Origin: Paenibacillus faecis
GTDB lineage: Bacteria; Bacillota; Bacilli; Paenibacillales; Paenibacillaceae
Direction: 5' to 3'
Assembly: GCF_008084145.1 (NCBI RefSeq)
Contig: NZ_VSDO01000001.1
Coordinates: forward strand, 510,840-574,839
DNA length: 64,000 nucleotides
Positions 56,229-64,000 of this stretch are shown piece by piece. The position numbers and the translations under genes are program-made. The notes under the pieces were generated by a model. It had not been told where the DNA came from, searched no databases, and worked only from the letters and a program-made list of their open reading frames with translations. Positions within the stretch are counted from its first letter, which is position 1. Every line of letters starts with the position of its first letter.

Positions 56229-57098
56229 CTACAGGATGGCCGTTCCATGCCCGAAAGCGCCGTTGATCCGGCAAATCTTCGCGGCAAAGGCGGCCCCTTG
56301 CTCCATGCTTGCTTTGATTTTTCGCAGCATCTCCTCATCCGAATCCGCGAATAGGGTGCCGTTTTCCGAGCTTCTGATCATCCCTATCAGAAAAGCGGTT
56401 AAATAGGAATCGCCCGCACCCATCGTGTCTACCGTTTCCGTCAATACAGCCGGTTGGTAGATCCATTGATCTTTGTAAAGCGCGAACGAACCGTTCTCTC
56501 CCACCGTACCGATAACCAATTTGGAGCCGAACGCCTGAGCTTTCCTCATCTCTCGTTCCCGTTCGCTCTCCGTTATATGGCTGCAGGACAGGAAGGAAAT
56601 GTCCGCATACCGGCATACCCGCTCCAAGTACTCGTCGTTCCAACGCACCGAAAAGTCAAAGGAGACCGGTACATGGCTTGTTTTTAAGGTCGCCAGATCC
56701 TCCTCGATATAGCTGTTCAGGCTGGTATGGATCACGGAGAACTGTTTAATGTAATCGAGGTCGTCTTCCGTAAAATTCCAGGGCTTTTCTTTCGCGATGC
56801 CGCCTTTGTTCGAACCCAGAAATACACGGTCCCCGTTTTCCAACGTTACCCGCGCGTATCCGTTCTCTCCCTCGAATATCCGGCAACGGCTATGTTCAAT
56901 CTCCAGTTCATCCAAGACACGCTGTATATAGTGAGCGACTTGATCGTTGCCGAATTTCCCCAAATAAGACGAGTTCATTCCGCACATGCGGGCATAGGCG
57001 CTAAAATTCAAGGCGTTTCCGCCAGGATACATCACACCCTGGTGGACATACTTGTCGACTACGTTGTCGCCGATCCCGATAACCTTATATTGTTCCAT
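56229..57098 (-). CDS. PfkB-family kinase, FrlD/FraD-like
   Basis: A 289-residue ribokinase-like kinase. It has the N-terminal IGDNVVDKYVHQGVMYPGGNALNFS (sugar binding) and the C-terminal DTMGAGDSYLTAFLIG with catalytic Asp and anion hole. Its opening is the one seen in fructoselysine 6-kinase. It would phosphorylate the fructosyl-amino acid at C6. GAGGGGA stands upstream of the ATG, 38 bases after the deglycase gene. It acts in the cytoplasm, after uptake and before the deglycase. Confidence 0.88.
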   Translation of the reverse strand: MEQYKVIGIGDNVVDKYVHQGVMYPGGNALNFSAYARMCGMNSSYLGKFGNDQVAHYIQRVLDELEIEHSRCRIFEGENGYARVTLENGDRVFLGSNKGGIAKEKPWNFTEDDLDYIKQFSVIHTSLNSYIEEDLATLKTSHVPVSFDFSVRWNDEYLERVCRYADISFLSCSHITESEREREMRKAQAFGSKLVIGTVGENGSFALYKDQWIYQPAVLTETVDTMGAGDSYLTAFLIGMIRSSENGTLFADSDEEMLRKIKASMEQGAAFAAKICRINGAFGHGTAIL

Positions 57099-57136
57099 AA
57101 AAATAATCCCCTCTAAGGCTGCTAATGTAGGTAAAC

Positions 57137-58111
57137 TTAATATTCAACCTTCCACATATATCTGCGGGTGGTAAGCGGATGCTGTCTTTCCGCCGCCAAA
57201 GCTTGATTGTAAACGGGGTAAACGTTGTTAAACAGGGAATGGTTGAAATAATCGACCACGGCAGCGTCGATCGTGGAAAGGCCCAAATCCTTGGCATCCA
57301 AGACTTCCACTCGCTTGGCATACCGGTTCAGGAACTTCAGGGCTCTTTCATCCAGCGGCCGGGTGCTTCCTTCGGAAATCTGAATGACGAACGGAATTTC
57401 CGCATCCGTAATTTCGAATGGCCCGTGGAAGAATTCACCCGAATGAATGCTGGAGGAGTTGATCCACTGCATTTCCATAAAGATACAGATGCTTTCCATA
57501 TAAGCGGCCCCGTAACCGGCCCCGCTGGCCATCGTATAAATCACGTTATCGTCCTTGTGATTCTTCGCGAACGTCAAAGCGCGTTTGGCCACATGTTTGC
57601 AAGCGCTTTTAACAATATGATCGATTTTGGCCACTCCATCGAGGAATGAATTGTAGTGCTCGTATCCCTCAGTTTGATTCAATGCCTCTACCGCCGTCAA
57701 CAGGGCTTTTATGGTTTTCTCCCCAGCAATATCCTTACCTTCGCCAAAGGTGTACTTAACCACATAATCGGCATGCTCCGTAATCGGCGAATCCGTAATC
57801 CAGGTTAACGCGATGACCGGAACGCCCGCCTTTTTGCCGATCTCGGCCGCTTTCACGGTCTCCGGCGTATTGCCTTTATGGGAGGCTACGACCAGTACCG
57901 AATTTTCGCCAAACGCCTTCGGTGTGTTGTGTACGAACTCATTGCTGTTGTACAAACCTACTTTAATGTCCTTGGCCTCTTTTTCCAGAAACGTCTTCGC
58001 CGGATAAAAAGCGCCATAAGAACCGCCGCAAGCTACATAATAAACTTGTTTAATACCTCCGACCTCTTGCTTCTCCGCCACAATTTCTGCAATAATTTGT
58101 TTTATATCCAT
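57137..58111 (-). CDS. SIS-domain fructosyl-amino-acid-6-phosphate deglycase, FrlB/FraB-like
   Basis: A 324-residue protein with two SIS domains (about 20-150 and 170-300). Phosphosugar-binding motifs include YVACGGSYGAFYPAKTF, VLVVASHKGNTPETV and ASGAGYGAAYMESI. Its length and the EFFHGPFEITD segment are those of FrlB/FraB deglycases, which split fructosyl-amino acid 6-phosphate into glucose 6-phosphate and the free amino acid. AAGGAGAAGG precedes the ATG. It is the first gene of the operon, divergent from the GntR-type regulator gene. Confidence 0.9.
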   Translation of the reverse strand: MDIKQIIAEIVAEKQEVGGIKQVYYVACGGSYGAFYPAKTFLEKEAKDIKVGLYNSNEFVHNTPKAFGENSVLVVASHKGNTPETVKAAEIGKKAGVPVIALTWITDSPITEHADYVVKYTFGEGKDIAGEKTIKALLTAVEALNQTEGYEHYNSFLDGVAKIDHIVKSACKHVAKRALTFAKNHKDDNVIYTMASGAGYGAAYMESICIFMEMQWINSSSIHSGEFFHGPFEITDAEIPFVIQISEGSTRPLDERALKFLNRYAKRVEVLDAKDLGLSTIDAAVVDYFNHSLFNNVYPVYNQALAAERQHPLTTRRYMWKVEY

Positions 58112-58235
58112 GGCCTTCTCCTTGTATGATACATTTAGTTTTCTCTACATTCCCCACCGGTGAATTGTATTGGAATGTCTTAACTGAAGAATAACACATA
58201 GTAATACATTATACAAGTGTGGTTCGCTGTTTTTT

Positions 58236-58265
58236 TTGTACACAGTCTGTACATATTGTTATAAT
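58236..58265 (+). promoter_or_regulatory. Promoter and palindromic operator upstream of the GntR-type regulator
   Basis: TTGTAC (58236-58241) and TATAAT (58260-58265) are 18 bases apart. GTACA-CAGTC-TGTAC, a perfect 5-5-5 palindrome at 58238-58252, starts in the -35 and fills the spacer. This fits autorepression by the regulator, and it also lies upstream of the divergent deglycase operon. Confidence 0.5.
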
Positions 58266-58319
58266 ATAGAAGTAAGGTAACATAACAATATAATACAAAG
58301 TTTTTTTGGAGGTAAAACC

Positions 58320-59030
58320 ATGGTCGATCATACGGAATCCGCACCGTTATATAAGCAGCTGCAGGACAAAATTTTGGACTCCATTCATAACGGCACGCTG
58401 AAACCGGGGGACAAACTCCCGACGGAATTGGAATTAAGCGAAACCAACAACGTGAGCCGCGTCACCGTCCGCGCCGCTCTTGACTCCCTCACCTCTGAAG
58501 GGTATTTGGTGCGCATTCCCGGAAAAGGCACATTTATTACGAAAGAGAAGATCAGGAAGAACGTCACGGAGACGATTGGATTTAGCGATACTTGCAGACT
58601 GCAAAATAAAGTGCCCGGCGCCAAAGTCATCAAATGCGTGATTGAAGAGGCTACTACCGCGGATCAAGAGCACTTGGGTTTACAGCCCGGGGATAAAATC
58701 ATTAACATCGAAAGAATCAGATATGCCGACGATGTCCCCGTATCCGTGGAATACACCCGTCTTCCTTCGTCCTACTCCTTTTTGCTGCACGAGGATTTAA
58801 ATCATAAATCACTGTACGAGCTCTTAAGAAATAAACACAACATTACCTTCGGCATTTCCCGTAAATACATCGTCCTGGAATACGCTTCCTTCGATGTGGC
58901 CACCTACTTGAATATCGAGGAGGGCCATCCTTTGTTATGTATCCGAAGTACCGTCAGCAGCCCGGACGGCAAAAAAATCCACCGCTCCAAGCAGTTGATC
59001 TTGGGGGACCGGTTTGAACTGATCGTTTAA
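58320..59030 (+). CDS. GntR/HutC-family regulator, FrlR/FraR-like
   Basis: A 236-residue repressor. The winged helix (about residues 8-75) carries PLYKQLQDKILDSIHNGTLKPGDKLPTE and NNVSRVTVRAALDSLTSEGYL. The UTRA effector domain (about 95-230) ends IHRSKQLILGDRFELIV, as in FrlR-type proteins that bind phosphorylated ligands. TTGGAGG precedes the ATG. It is divergent from the deglycase operon, which it presumably represses until a phosphorylated Amadori compound is present. A group II intron remnant begins right at its stop codon. Confidence 0.92.
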   Translation: MVDHTESAPLYKQLQDKILDSIHNGTLKPGDKLPTELELSETNNVSRVTVRAALDSLTSEGYLVRIPGKGTFITKEKIRKNVTETIGFSDTCRLQNKVPGAKVIKCVIEEATTADQEHLGLQPGDKIINIERIRYADDVPVSVEYTRLPSSYSFLLHEDLNHKSLYELLRNKHNITFGISRKYIVLEYASFDVATYLNIEEGHPLLCIRSTVSSPDGKKIHRSKQLILGDRFELIV

Positions 59031-60021
59031 ATCGAGTAGGAGTGGGCGGCTAATCCCCGTCCTCTCACACCACCGTATATGCGGGGCCGCATGGTTCCAA
59101 AAGGTTAACAAAGCTCCATATAACATAAAAGCAAACTTTTCAGCCCTTTCGATTCCCAATAGGAAGCCCTAAGGGCATTATTCGTGTTCCGAGACATTTC
59201 CCATGCGCCTCGCCGAGAGTTGGCCATAACATAGCAGACCCATTCCGGGACTCCGAATACCCGAAGTTCTCGGATTCGGGTGTGCACCCGTTTCCACTGT
59301 TTCCACAGGCACATTCGGAGTCTTCAACGAATCCATTAGTCGAACCTCTCGCAATGGCCTTTTGCAGACGCTATTCGGTAGTATCCACTCTTAGCCCATC
59401 AGTAACGGTTTTACCTTGAGATTCGCTCTTTCATCGATATGGAGCGTGTGCGACTCGTCAGCTCCCGGACTTTCTCCTTAAACCGGGAAAAGATCATGGG
59501 AGCCAGCCGAATCGTCACCTGCTTGTTGGACAGGGCTAAATCCGAGGGATTTCCGCTTCCACGGCCAGTCCGATTCACTTTCAGCTTCAGCTTTTCTTCT
59601 ACAAAGTGTGTTATCGATTTCATCACACGCTCGCCTGCACGCTTGCTTGCGACAAAGATGTTGCAGTCGTCTGAATAGCGGACGAATCGCAAGCCTCGTT
59701 TGGTGAGTTCCTTATCCAGATCCATCCAGCAGAATGTTCGCCAGAAGCGGGCTGAGTGGACCGCCTTGCGGTGTCCCCTCCCCCGTCTTCTGGCAGATCC
59801 CCCCCATGACTCTTGGCGGCTTGGGATTTCGTTGTGTTGAGGCAACTCATCCAACTCCCCCCGCCTCGAATCCAGTTCGTATACCTTGGTCCGTGCATTT
59901 GCCTCTGGCTTCCTTCAGATTCCACCTCACGATGGACACCCTTGCCCTTGGCTAACGGTAGGCGCTCACCAGCCCCCGTTCGGGACTCTCACCCTAGAGA
60001 TGACACCCATGCTGGGCGTAC
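59031..60021 (-). mobile_element. Internally deleted group II intron (probably class IIC)
   Basis: Read on the minus strand, the element starts GTACGCCCAGCATGGGTG (60021) and continues with intron domain I sequence (AGGGTGAGAGTCCCGAACGG). It ends with a domain V/VI-like 3' end (TACGGTGGTGTGAGAGGACG ... CCTACTCGAT) that abuts the regulator's stop codon. The 5' end lies four bases past the T-tract of a terminator hairpin, as class IIC introns insert. About 991 bases remain, roughly half the normal length, with the N-terminal half of the reverse transcriptase gene deleted. Boundaries are approximate. Confidence 0.85.
59105..59850 (-). pseudogene. Group II intron reverse transcriptase/maturase, broken
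   Basis: Pieces in several frames resemble intron-encoded reverse transcriptase. There is a short N-terminus (MSCLNTTKSQAAKS from 59850), then a jump to GEGTPQGGPLSPLLANILLD, then DLDKELTKRGLRFVRYSDDCN with the catalytic YSDD. A thumb/maturase region follows, and a C-terminal piece (CLWKQWKRVHTRIREL ... YWESKGLKSLLL) ends at 59105. A large internal deletion, an extra base between ILLD and DLDKE, and stop codons after KERISR make it inactive. Confidence 0.85.
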
Positions 60022-60028
60022 TTTTAAA

Positions 60029-60062
60029 AAAATGATCGCAGATTTTAACCTGCGATCATTTT
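60029..60062 (-). terminator. Perfect 13-bp stem terminator upstream of the intron
   Basis: AAAATGATCGCAG (60029-60041) pairs perfectly with CTGCGATCATTTT (60050-60062) around an eight-base loop. On the minus strand it runs into a T-tract. It would terminate the sigK fragment and marks the insertion site of the intron. Confidence 0.9.
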
Positions 60063-60143
60063 AATATTAAAGGAATTATACGTTTCCTACGACATTAAGT
60101 TGAATTGGGTATTCGGATAATCAAGAATCCTTCACTTCTTCTT

Positions 60144-60600
60144 CTAAAACTCATGATACAGCTTCATGAGCACTCTTTTCTCAATCCACGATACATAACT
60201 CCGGCTTATTCCAACCTCCATGGCGATTTCCTGCTGCGTCCGTACTTCCCCGCCATGCTCCAGGCCAAAAATAGCCTCCTGCTCGCGTTCATCCAGAATA
60301 TCGAGGTCCTGATAAATCTTGTTCTTCTCCATTTTCAGTTCCACATGGTCCGCGACTTCATCGTTCTCGCTGACCAGAATATCCATGAGCGTAATTTCAT
60401 TGCCTTCTTTATTCGTTCCAATCGGACATGCAGGGATACATCTTTGCGTGTTTTCTTGAGGGAACGCAGACGCATCAGGATTTCATTCTCTATACAGCGG
60501 GCTGCGAACGTAGCCAGCTTAGTTCCCTTATTCGGGCGGTAGCTCTCGATTGCCTTGATTAGACCGATTGTACCGGTGGAAGTCAAATGTACTATCGAAT
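60144..60600 (-). pseudogene. sigK: Truncated and frameshifted sporulation sigma factor gene (sigK-like)
   Basis: Two frames together give the C-terminal part of a sigma-K-type factor. The first holds region 2 ([44 protein letters not shown]). The second holds the continuation ([18 protein letters not shown] after restoring one base, [12 protein letters not shown]) and region 4 ([28 protein letters not shown]). A single-base deletion near 60426-60427 removes the A of the conserved Asp codon in SLHD. The first hundred or so residues are missing, replaced by unrelated sequence next to an IS3-type fragment. A functional sigK should exist elsewhere in the genome. Confidence 0.85.
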
Positions 60601-60703
60601 TTTTGACGTTGTGGACACGAAGCGATGTCATTGGTGCCGTTGTCTGTGTGATGACTAAACTAACGTTTCCCGTTAAAATCATCGCAATTACCAATAAAGT
60701 CAT

Positions 60704-60833
60704 CTATGGATAAATGATTGTACCCTGTTGATAACGTAGAACGGCTTGGATTTTGTCGTATGTACTAAATTTAGCCATATAAAAACTGCACCTCCAATAG
60801 TTAGATGGTGTCTAACAATTGGGGTGCAGTTCA
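60704..60833 (-). mobile_element. Left-end remnant of an IS3-family element
   Basis: On the minus strand TGAACTGCACCCCAATTGTT (ending at 60833) is followed by a stem-forming AACTGCACCTCCAAT mirror copy and GGAGG. Then comes an open frame from 60778 beginning MAKFSTYDKIQAVLRYQQGT, typical of IS150-group OrfA, which is cut off after 24 codons at 60704. The break leads straight into the sigK fragment. Confidence 0.65.
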
Positions 60834-60939
60834 TTTCCATAGGAAATGAAGTGGTTTTATTTTTTGTATAAAAAAAACCAGTTCGACTGAGGGTTCAGGA
60901 AAGCTTATAGCTATGAGTAAAAATCCCTTGAACTTCATG

Positions 60940-61250
60940 ATAAGATGATAGCCGGTTTGCCAACCGCATCATCAGGATCAAGGAGGACGAGGAAATGGAT
61001 AAAAGCAGTCTAGCACATAGACGATGGAACTGCTAATACCACATCGTATTTGCGCCGAAGTATTGCAAGCAAGTAATTTATGGGAAATAAAAAAAGAGAA
61101 ATTGGGAAAATCATACGAGAGTTGTGCGAGCGAAAAGGAGTAGAGATTTTGGATGCGGAGGCGTGTGTTGCATATCATGCATTCGCACCTACATGTTATT
61201 TCTCGATTTAGTGACGAACCTTATGCTGGCAAAGGGATTAGACACTGGCT
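60940..61250 (+). mobile_element. IS200/IS605-type TnpA remnant
   Basis: After a hairpin-like stretch (GATGATAGCCGGTTTGCC...) and AAGGAGG, an ATG at 60995 starts MDKSSLAHRRWNC. A stop then replaces the Lys codon of the normal NCKYHIVFAPKY. The other segments follow in shifted frames: IVFAPKY, YGK-REIGKIIREL and GVEILDAEAC. This is a decayed copy of the small HUH transposase of IS200. From 61255 to 61445 nothing recognisable is seen. Confidence 0.75.
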
Positions 61251-61466
61251 AAAAAGCGTAGATAACAAGCGAAATACATCAGCCCGTTTTAAATGACATT
61301 ATCGTATTGAAATTTGGTTTCTGACACGATGTCAGTAGAATTGCATTTGAAACTGTCTTTTCATCCTGGTTTTTAATCAATTCAAGAAATCGAAACCAAA
61401 ACAAGTAATTATCCAGTCTACTTTGTTACAATACAAATGTACTAATTGTCTCTTTTTTCACATATT

Positions 61467-61811
61467 TTATTCCATATGCTTAAAGTCTTTTTCTTCCCTC
61501 TTGCCCGTCGGTGCTACACCAATAGAATAAATTTTTTTATTTCGGTAGGAATAATAATAGTTTACGTCAGGTTCATCTTTGTATATTACTTTAATTCGAT
61601 ACTGATCATATCCAATAAGTTTATTTCCCCAATGAAAATTTATATTAAGGTAGTAATCACTCTGACTGTATCCATGATTTTTTAAATGATTTATAATTGC
61701 CTCTTTAACCTGATCTTTTTGCAACAACGGGGTAATTACCAAACTATATGTGGGGATAGCAACAACAATTAGTGTCAGTATAGCAATAATATACTTTCTT
61801 GATCTTCTCAT
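61467..61811 (-). CDS. Small membrane-anchored protein, DUF3139-like
   Basis: A 114-residue protein with one N-terminal span (YIIAILTLIVVAIPTYSLVI) and a small extracytoplasmic domain. Its phrases KEAIINHLKNHGYSQSDYYLNINFHW and RIKVIYKDEPDVNYYYSY resemble DUF3139 proteins of Bacillales. GGGGGAG precedes the ATG. AT-rich codon use sets it apart from the genes before 59 kb. Function unknown. Confidence 0.7.
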   Translation of the reverse strand: MRRSRKYIIAILTLIVVAIPTYSLVITPLLQKDQVKEAIINHLKNHGYSQSDYYLNINFHWGNKLIGYDQYRIKVIYKDEPDVNYYYSYRNKKIYSIGVAPTGKREEKDFKHME

Positions 61812-61917
61812 GAATCTCCCCCTAACCGCTCAACTAAAAATTTAGGCAATTTCAATAAATCACTGCACTTTTATGTATATAATATTTTGGTGATGTTTAT
61901 TCTTGTTAAACAGTAAT

Positions 61918-63051
61918 TTATTTTTTTGTATTACTATTAATATTTGATACAATTTGCATAGATTTTAAAGTAACATTTTTTCCAAATCCAATGCTTGATA
62001 TTATTTTTTTCTTCTCTTTATTAATTATTGATATTGAGTTGTTACCATCATTAATTACAAAAAGGTAGTTACCCAAAACTTGAATCTCCGTTGGGCTGTT
62101 TAATCCTTGTATATTTCCAAGAGATTTCCCTGTATTTATATTAATTAATGATATCATATCTCCTTTTCTATCGGAATAGCTGTATTTATCGTTATGTGTA
62201 ATGTAGGCGACTCCCTTATCATCTATTAATATATCTCTTGCGCCTGGGTCGACAGGAAAGTTTTTTATTAGTTTGCCATTAGAATCATACCCTAGTAGCC
62301 TACAATCATCAAATTGTTCAGGATCTAATGGCATTTCTATTATAAAAATTGTTCCATTTCTGCTAATATACATCCCTTTCGGGCTATAATCAAAACCTTG
62401 TGGTGTTAGTATACGTTGCTCATTGTTGTCCAAATTTATTTTAAGAATATAATTATCAGGTACTTCCTTATAACCGAGTTCATTAGCTTTTACCACGGTC
62501 ATGAAAAGATAATTATCATAAATTTGATAGTTGAGCATCACCCCTTTTATTCCGATTTCTCCAATCTTCTGATTCGTAACTGTATCTATAATATCTAGTG
62601 GAATACCCTTTTTGTAAACATTAGGTTTTATTGCTGATAAGATATACGCTCTATGTCTCTTGGAATCAGAAACAATACTAGAAGGGCCATCATGTTCTAA
62701 AGCTATTTTGGAAATTTTATCAGGTTGTAAAACCACATATTTATTATTAAGTTGTCCACCAAGCTTGTCATAGAAAGTTCCTAAGACTTTGCTCGATGAG
62801 ATGCTTTTTAGTGCAAATAATATATCCCCGTCCTTCTTAAAGTCGACTGTCTTTTTTATATAATCAACTTTTACATCGCTTAATTTTGTTATATTTACTA
62901 TACCTAAATTCCCCCCCTCATTAATATAAATATTTAATTTACCATTTGCATTACTATTTTCATCATCTATAATTTTATTATTGGAAGTACAAGCTGTTAC
63001 TAAAAAAGATAGTATTAAAGATAGAAGTATGACTTTCGTTTTAAAGTACAT
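61918..63051 (-). CDS. Lipoprotein with beta-propeller-like body
   Basis: A 377-residue lipoprotein with lipobox FLVTACT. The body consists of repeated beta-strand units reminiscent of YncE/NHL propellers (GPSSIVSDSKRHRAYILSA, YSPKGMYISRNGTIFIIE, ARDILIDDKGVAYITHND, SPTEIQVLGNYLFVINDGNNSISIIN). The coding sequence is very AT-rich (Lys, Asn and Ile rich). GGGTGGGATG precedes the ATG. No enzyme motif is seen. It could bind a partner at the cell surface. Its neighbour is a secreted-hydrolase-like gene. Confidence 0.8.
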   Translation of the reverse strand: MYFKTKVILLSLILSFLVTACTSNNKIIDDENSNANGKLNIYINEGGNLGIVNITKLSDVKVDYIKKTVDFKKDGDILFALKSISSSKVLGTFYDKLGGQLNNKYVVLQPDKISKIALEHDGPSSIVSDSKRHRAYILSAIKPNVYKKGIPLDIIDTVTNQKIGEIGIKGVMLNYQIYDNYLFMTVVKANELGYKEVPDNYILKINLDNNEQRILTPQGFDYSPKGMYISRNGTIFIIEMPLDPEQFDDCRLLGYDSNGKLIKNFPVDPGARDILIDDKGVAYITHNDKYSYSDRKGDMISLININTGKSLGNIQGLNSPTEIQVLGNYLFVINDGNNSISIINKEKKKIISSIGFGKNVTLKSMQIVSNINSNTKK

Positions 63052-63132
63052 ATACTATCATCCCACCCATAAAATAGATTATTAATATCCAAAATCACGT
63101 GAAACCAATTCAATAATATTTTTTTTATTTAA

Positions 63133-63165
63133 GAGAAGGAACACTTTATAGTGCCCCTTCTCTTC
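63133..63165. terminator. Hairpin between the lipoprotein and YiiX-like genes
   Basis: AAGAGAAGG-AACACT pairs with AGTG-CCCCTTCTCTT around a short loop just after the 63172 stop codon. The T-run lies on the upstream side for the minus strand, so termination is possible but not strongly supported. Confidence 0.45.
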
Positions 63166-63171
63166 TTTATC

Positions 63172-64000
63172 TTAATAATATGCAGCTGCTAAATAGGTTT
63201 TTGATGACTGGAGTATATCATCTGGGAATACCCAATAGCCGCCATTATAATCTAAATCGATTGCCATCATATCATAACCCCTCCAAGCAACCTTTGAGCA
63301 GTACCATGAATCATCATCATCTTTCCCAGCATACCAATAATAAGTTTCCCCATAACCTGCTAAGGAGTATGCCCAGTTAAAAGCTGATGCTTGCGTAGCT
63401 GTAGTATAACCTGTGGTTAGTACATAAGCATCGTCATGATTTCTCCATTGATCAACCGTTTCCCAAGTTACTCCAATATCAGGTTGAGCTGTATAGATAC
63501 ACACATCTGATGTTGTACCATCATATATACCGGCATGATTTATATATCCTTGAATACTCAAACCAGGATCATTTTGAAGAACAATATCACCTTTATCTCT
63601 TCCTTGTAGCGTTAGACTATTGACTCCGTCTCCGTTTCCTCCAATATTACCACTAATTGAAATCTCTCCATTTGGAGTAATATCTAGTCCATTTGATTCA
63701 ATACCTTGTTTTTTATTAAACTCTTTTAGTTTATCAGTGTATTCTTTAAGTGCGTTCTCAACATTTTCAATCTCCTTTGAGGCTACCTCATCGTTAGCCT
63801 TTATTTTGGACTTATTAACGCGTAAAGTACCATCTTGATTAAAAGATATAGCATTCATAATTGAACTGTCAGTACTATTAATAACGTTTAGAAAGTTATC
63901 TTTTCCTGTAGCGGCATCGGCTTCCTTAATTTTCTCTATTAGATCAGTTTTAGATAAATATTGCTCAGGTGTTCTTGGTTCATTCGATACGTGTTTTAAA
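63172..64000 (-). CDS. YiiX-like (permuted NlpC/P60) hydrolase, C-terminal part
   Basis: The frame is open from 63172 to the end of the window, so the N-terminus is missing and an internal ATG at 63858 is not necessarily the start. At least 275 residues are visible. A helical, charged region (about the first 120) is followed by a domain with GYINHAGIYDG (candidate catalytic His), SDVCIYTAQPDIGVTWE and DSWYCSKVAWRGYD (candidate catalytic Cys), the pattern of YiiX/YebB-type permuted papain-like enzymes. These cleave amide bonds in cell-wall peptides or lipids. The coding sequence is AT-rich. A phage or island origin is possible. Confidence 0.72.
   Translation of the reverse strand, partial: LKHVSNEPRTPEQYLSKTDLIEKIKEADAATGKDNFLNVINSTDSSIMNAISFNQDGTLRVNKSKIKANDEVASKEIENVENALKEYTDKLKEFNKKQGIESNGLDITPNGEISISGNIGGNGDGVNSLTLQGRDKGDIVLQNDPGLSIQGYINHAGIYDGTTSDVCIYTAQPDIGVTWETVDQWRNHDDAYVLTTGYTTATQASAFNWAYSLAGYGETYYWYAGKDDDDSWYCSKVAWRGYDMMAIDLDYNGGYWVFPDDILQSSKTYLAAAYY

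Noticed and set aside
58200..58215. A second promoter on the minus strand for the Amadori operon (TATAAT as complement of 58208-58213)
   Set aside because: A good -10-like word exists but no acceptable -35 at 16-18 bases was found, so it was not listed as a feature.

Overview
The window looks like chromosomal DNA from a Paenibacillus-type Gram-positive saprophyte. Signs of this are LplABC-type sugar importers without their own ATPase, YesM/YesN-type kinase and AraC-regulator pairs, strong AGGAGG ribosome binding sites with frequent TTG and GTG starts, catabolite-control (cre-like) palindromes, a sporulation sigma-K remnant and a very large stock of plant-polysaccharide enzymes. Most of the window has moderate GC. 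The last 2.6 kb is clearly AT-rich.

Layout. 1-1.5 kb: the start of an IS4-type transposase gene, then repeat-rich non-coding DNA. 1.5-5.1 kb: a secreted TIM-barrel-like protein, a small membrane protein with an apparent ATT start, a triple-LysM protein and a FUSC/aromatic-acid-exporter-like protein. 5.2-16.5 kb (minus strand): one run encoding a sugar ABC importer (two permeases and a lipoprotein), a sensor kinase and response regulator, then an oxidative pathway for L-fucose or L-galactose (lactonase, aldo/keto reductase, zinc dehydrogenase) and a GH95 enzyme that would release the sugar. 16.7-18.7 kb: a divergent LysR regulator and NmrA-like oxidoreductase.

18.7-34.3 kb: a xylan utilisation cluster with GH43, CE1-type esterase, GDSL esterase, a frameshifted GH31, an AraC regulator, GH30_8 glucuronoxylanase, GH5-CBM13, GH43, GH10 and a membrane-anchored GH43-CBM6. 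Secreted endo-enzymes cut the backbone, esterases and GH43 enzymes strip side groups, and intracellular enzymes finish imported oligosaccharides. 34.5-39.6 kb: a YesM/YesN pair with a substrate-binding lipoprotein.

39.8-52.6 kb (minus strand): a nine-gene envelope/transport operon with two substrate-binding proteins (one fused to carbohydrate-binding-like domains), two permease pairs, an NHL/TPR membrane protein, a Yip1-family membrane protein and a DUF5696 lipoprotein. A divergent AraC regulator with a degenerate half receiver domain sits next to it. I consider this operon the best candidate for an undescribed system.

53.5-59.0 kb: an Amadori-compound (fructose-amino acid) catabolic operon with deglycase, kinase, epimerase, cupin, a Dcu-type transporter and a divergent GntR/HutC regulator. 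59.0-61.3 kb is a graveyard of decayed mobile DNA: an internally deleted group II intron behind a terminator, a frameshifted sigK fragment, an IS3-type end and an IS200-type remnant. 61.4-64 kb is an AT-rich, probably acquired segment with a DUF3139-like protein, a lipoprotein beta-propeller and the C-terminal part of a YiiX-like hydrolase. No tRNA, rRNA or CRISPR array was recognised.
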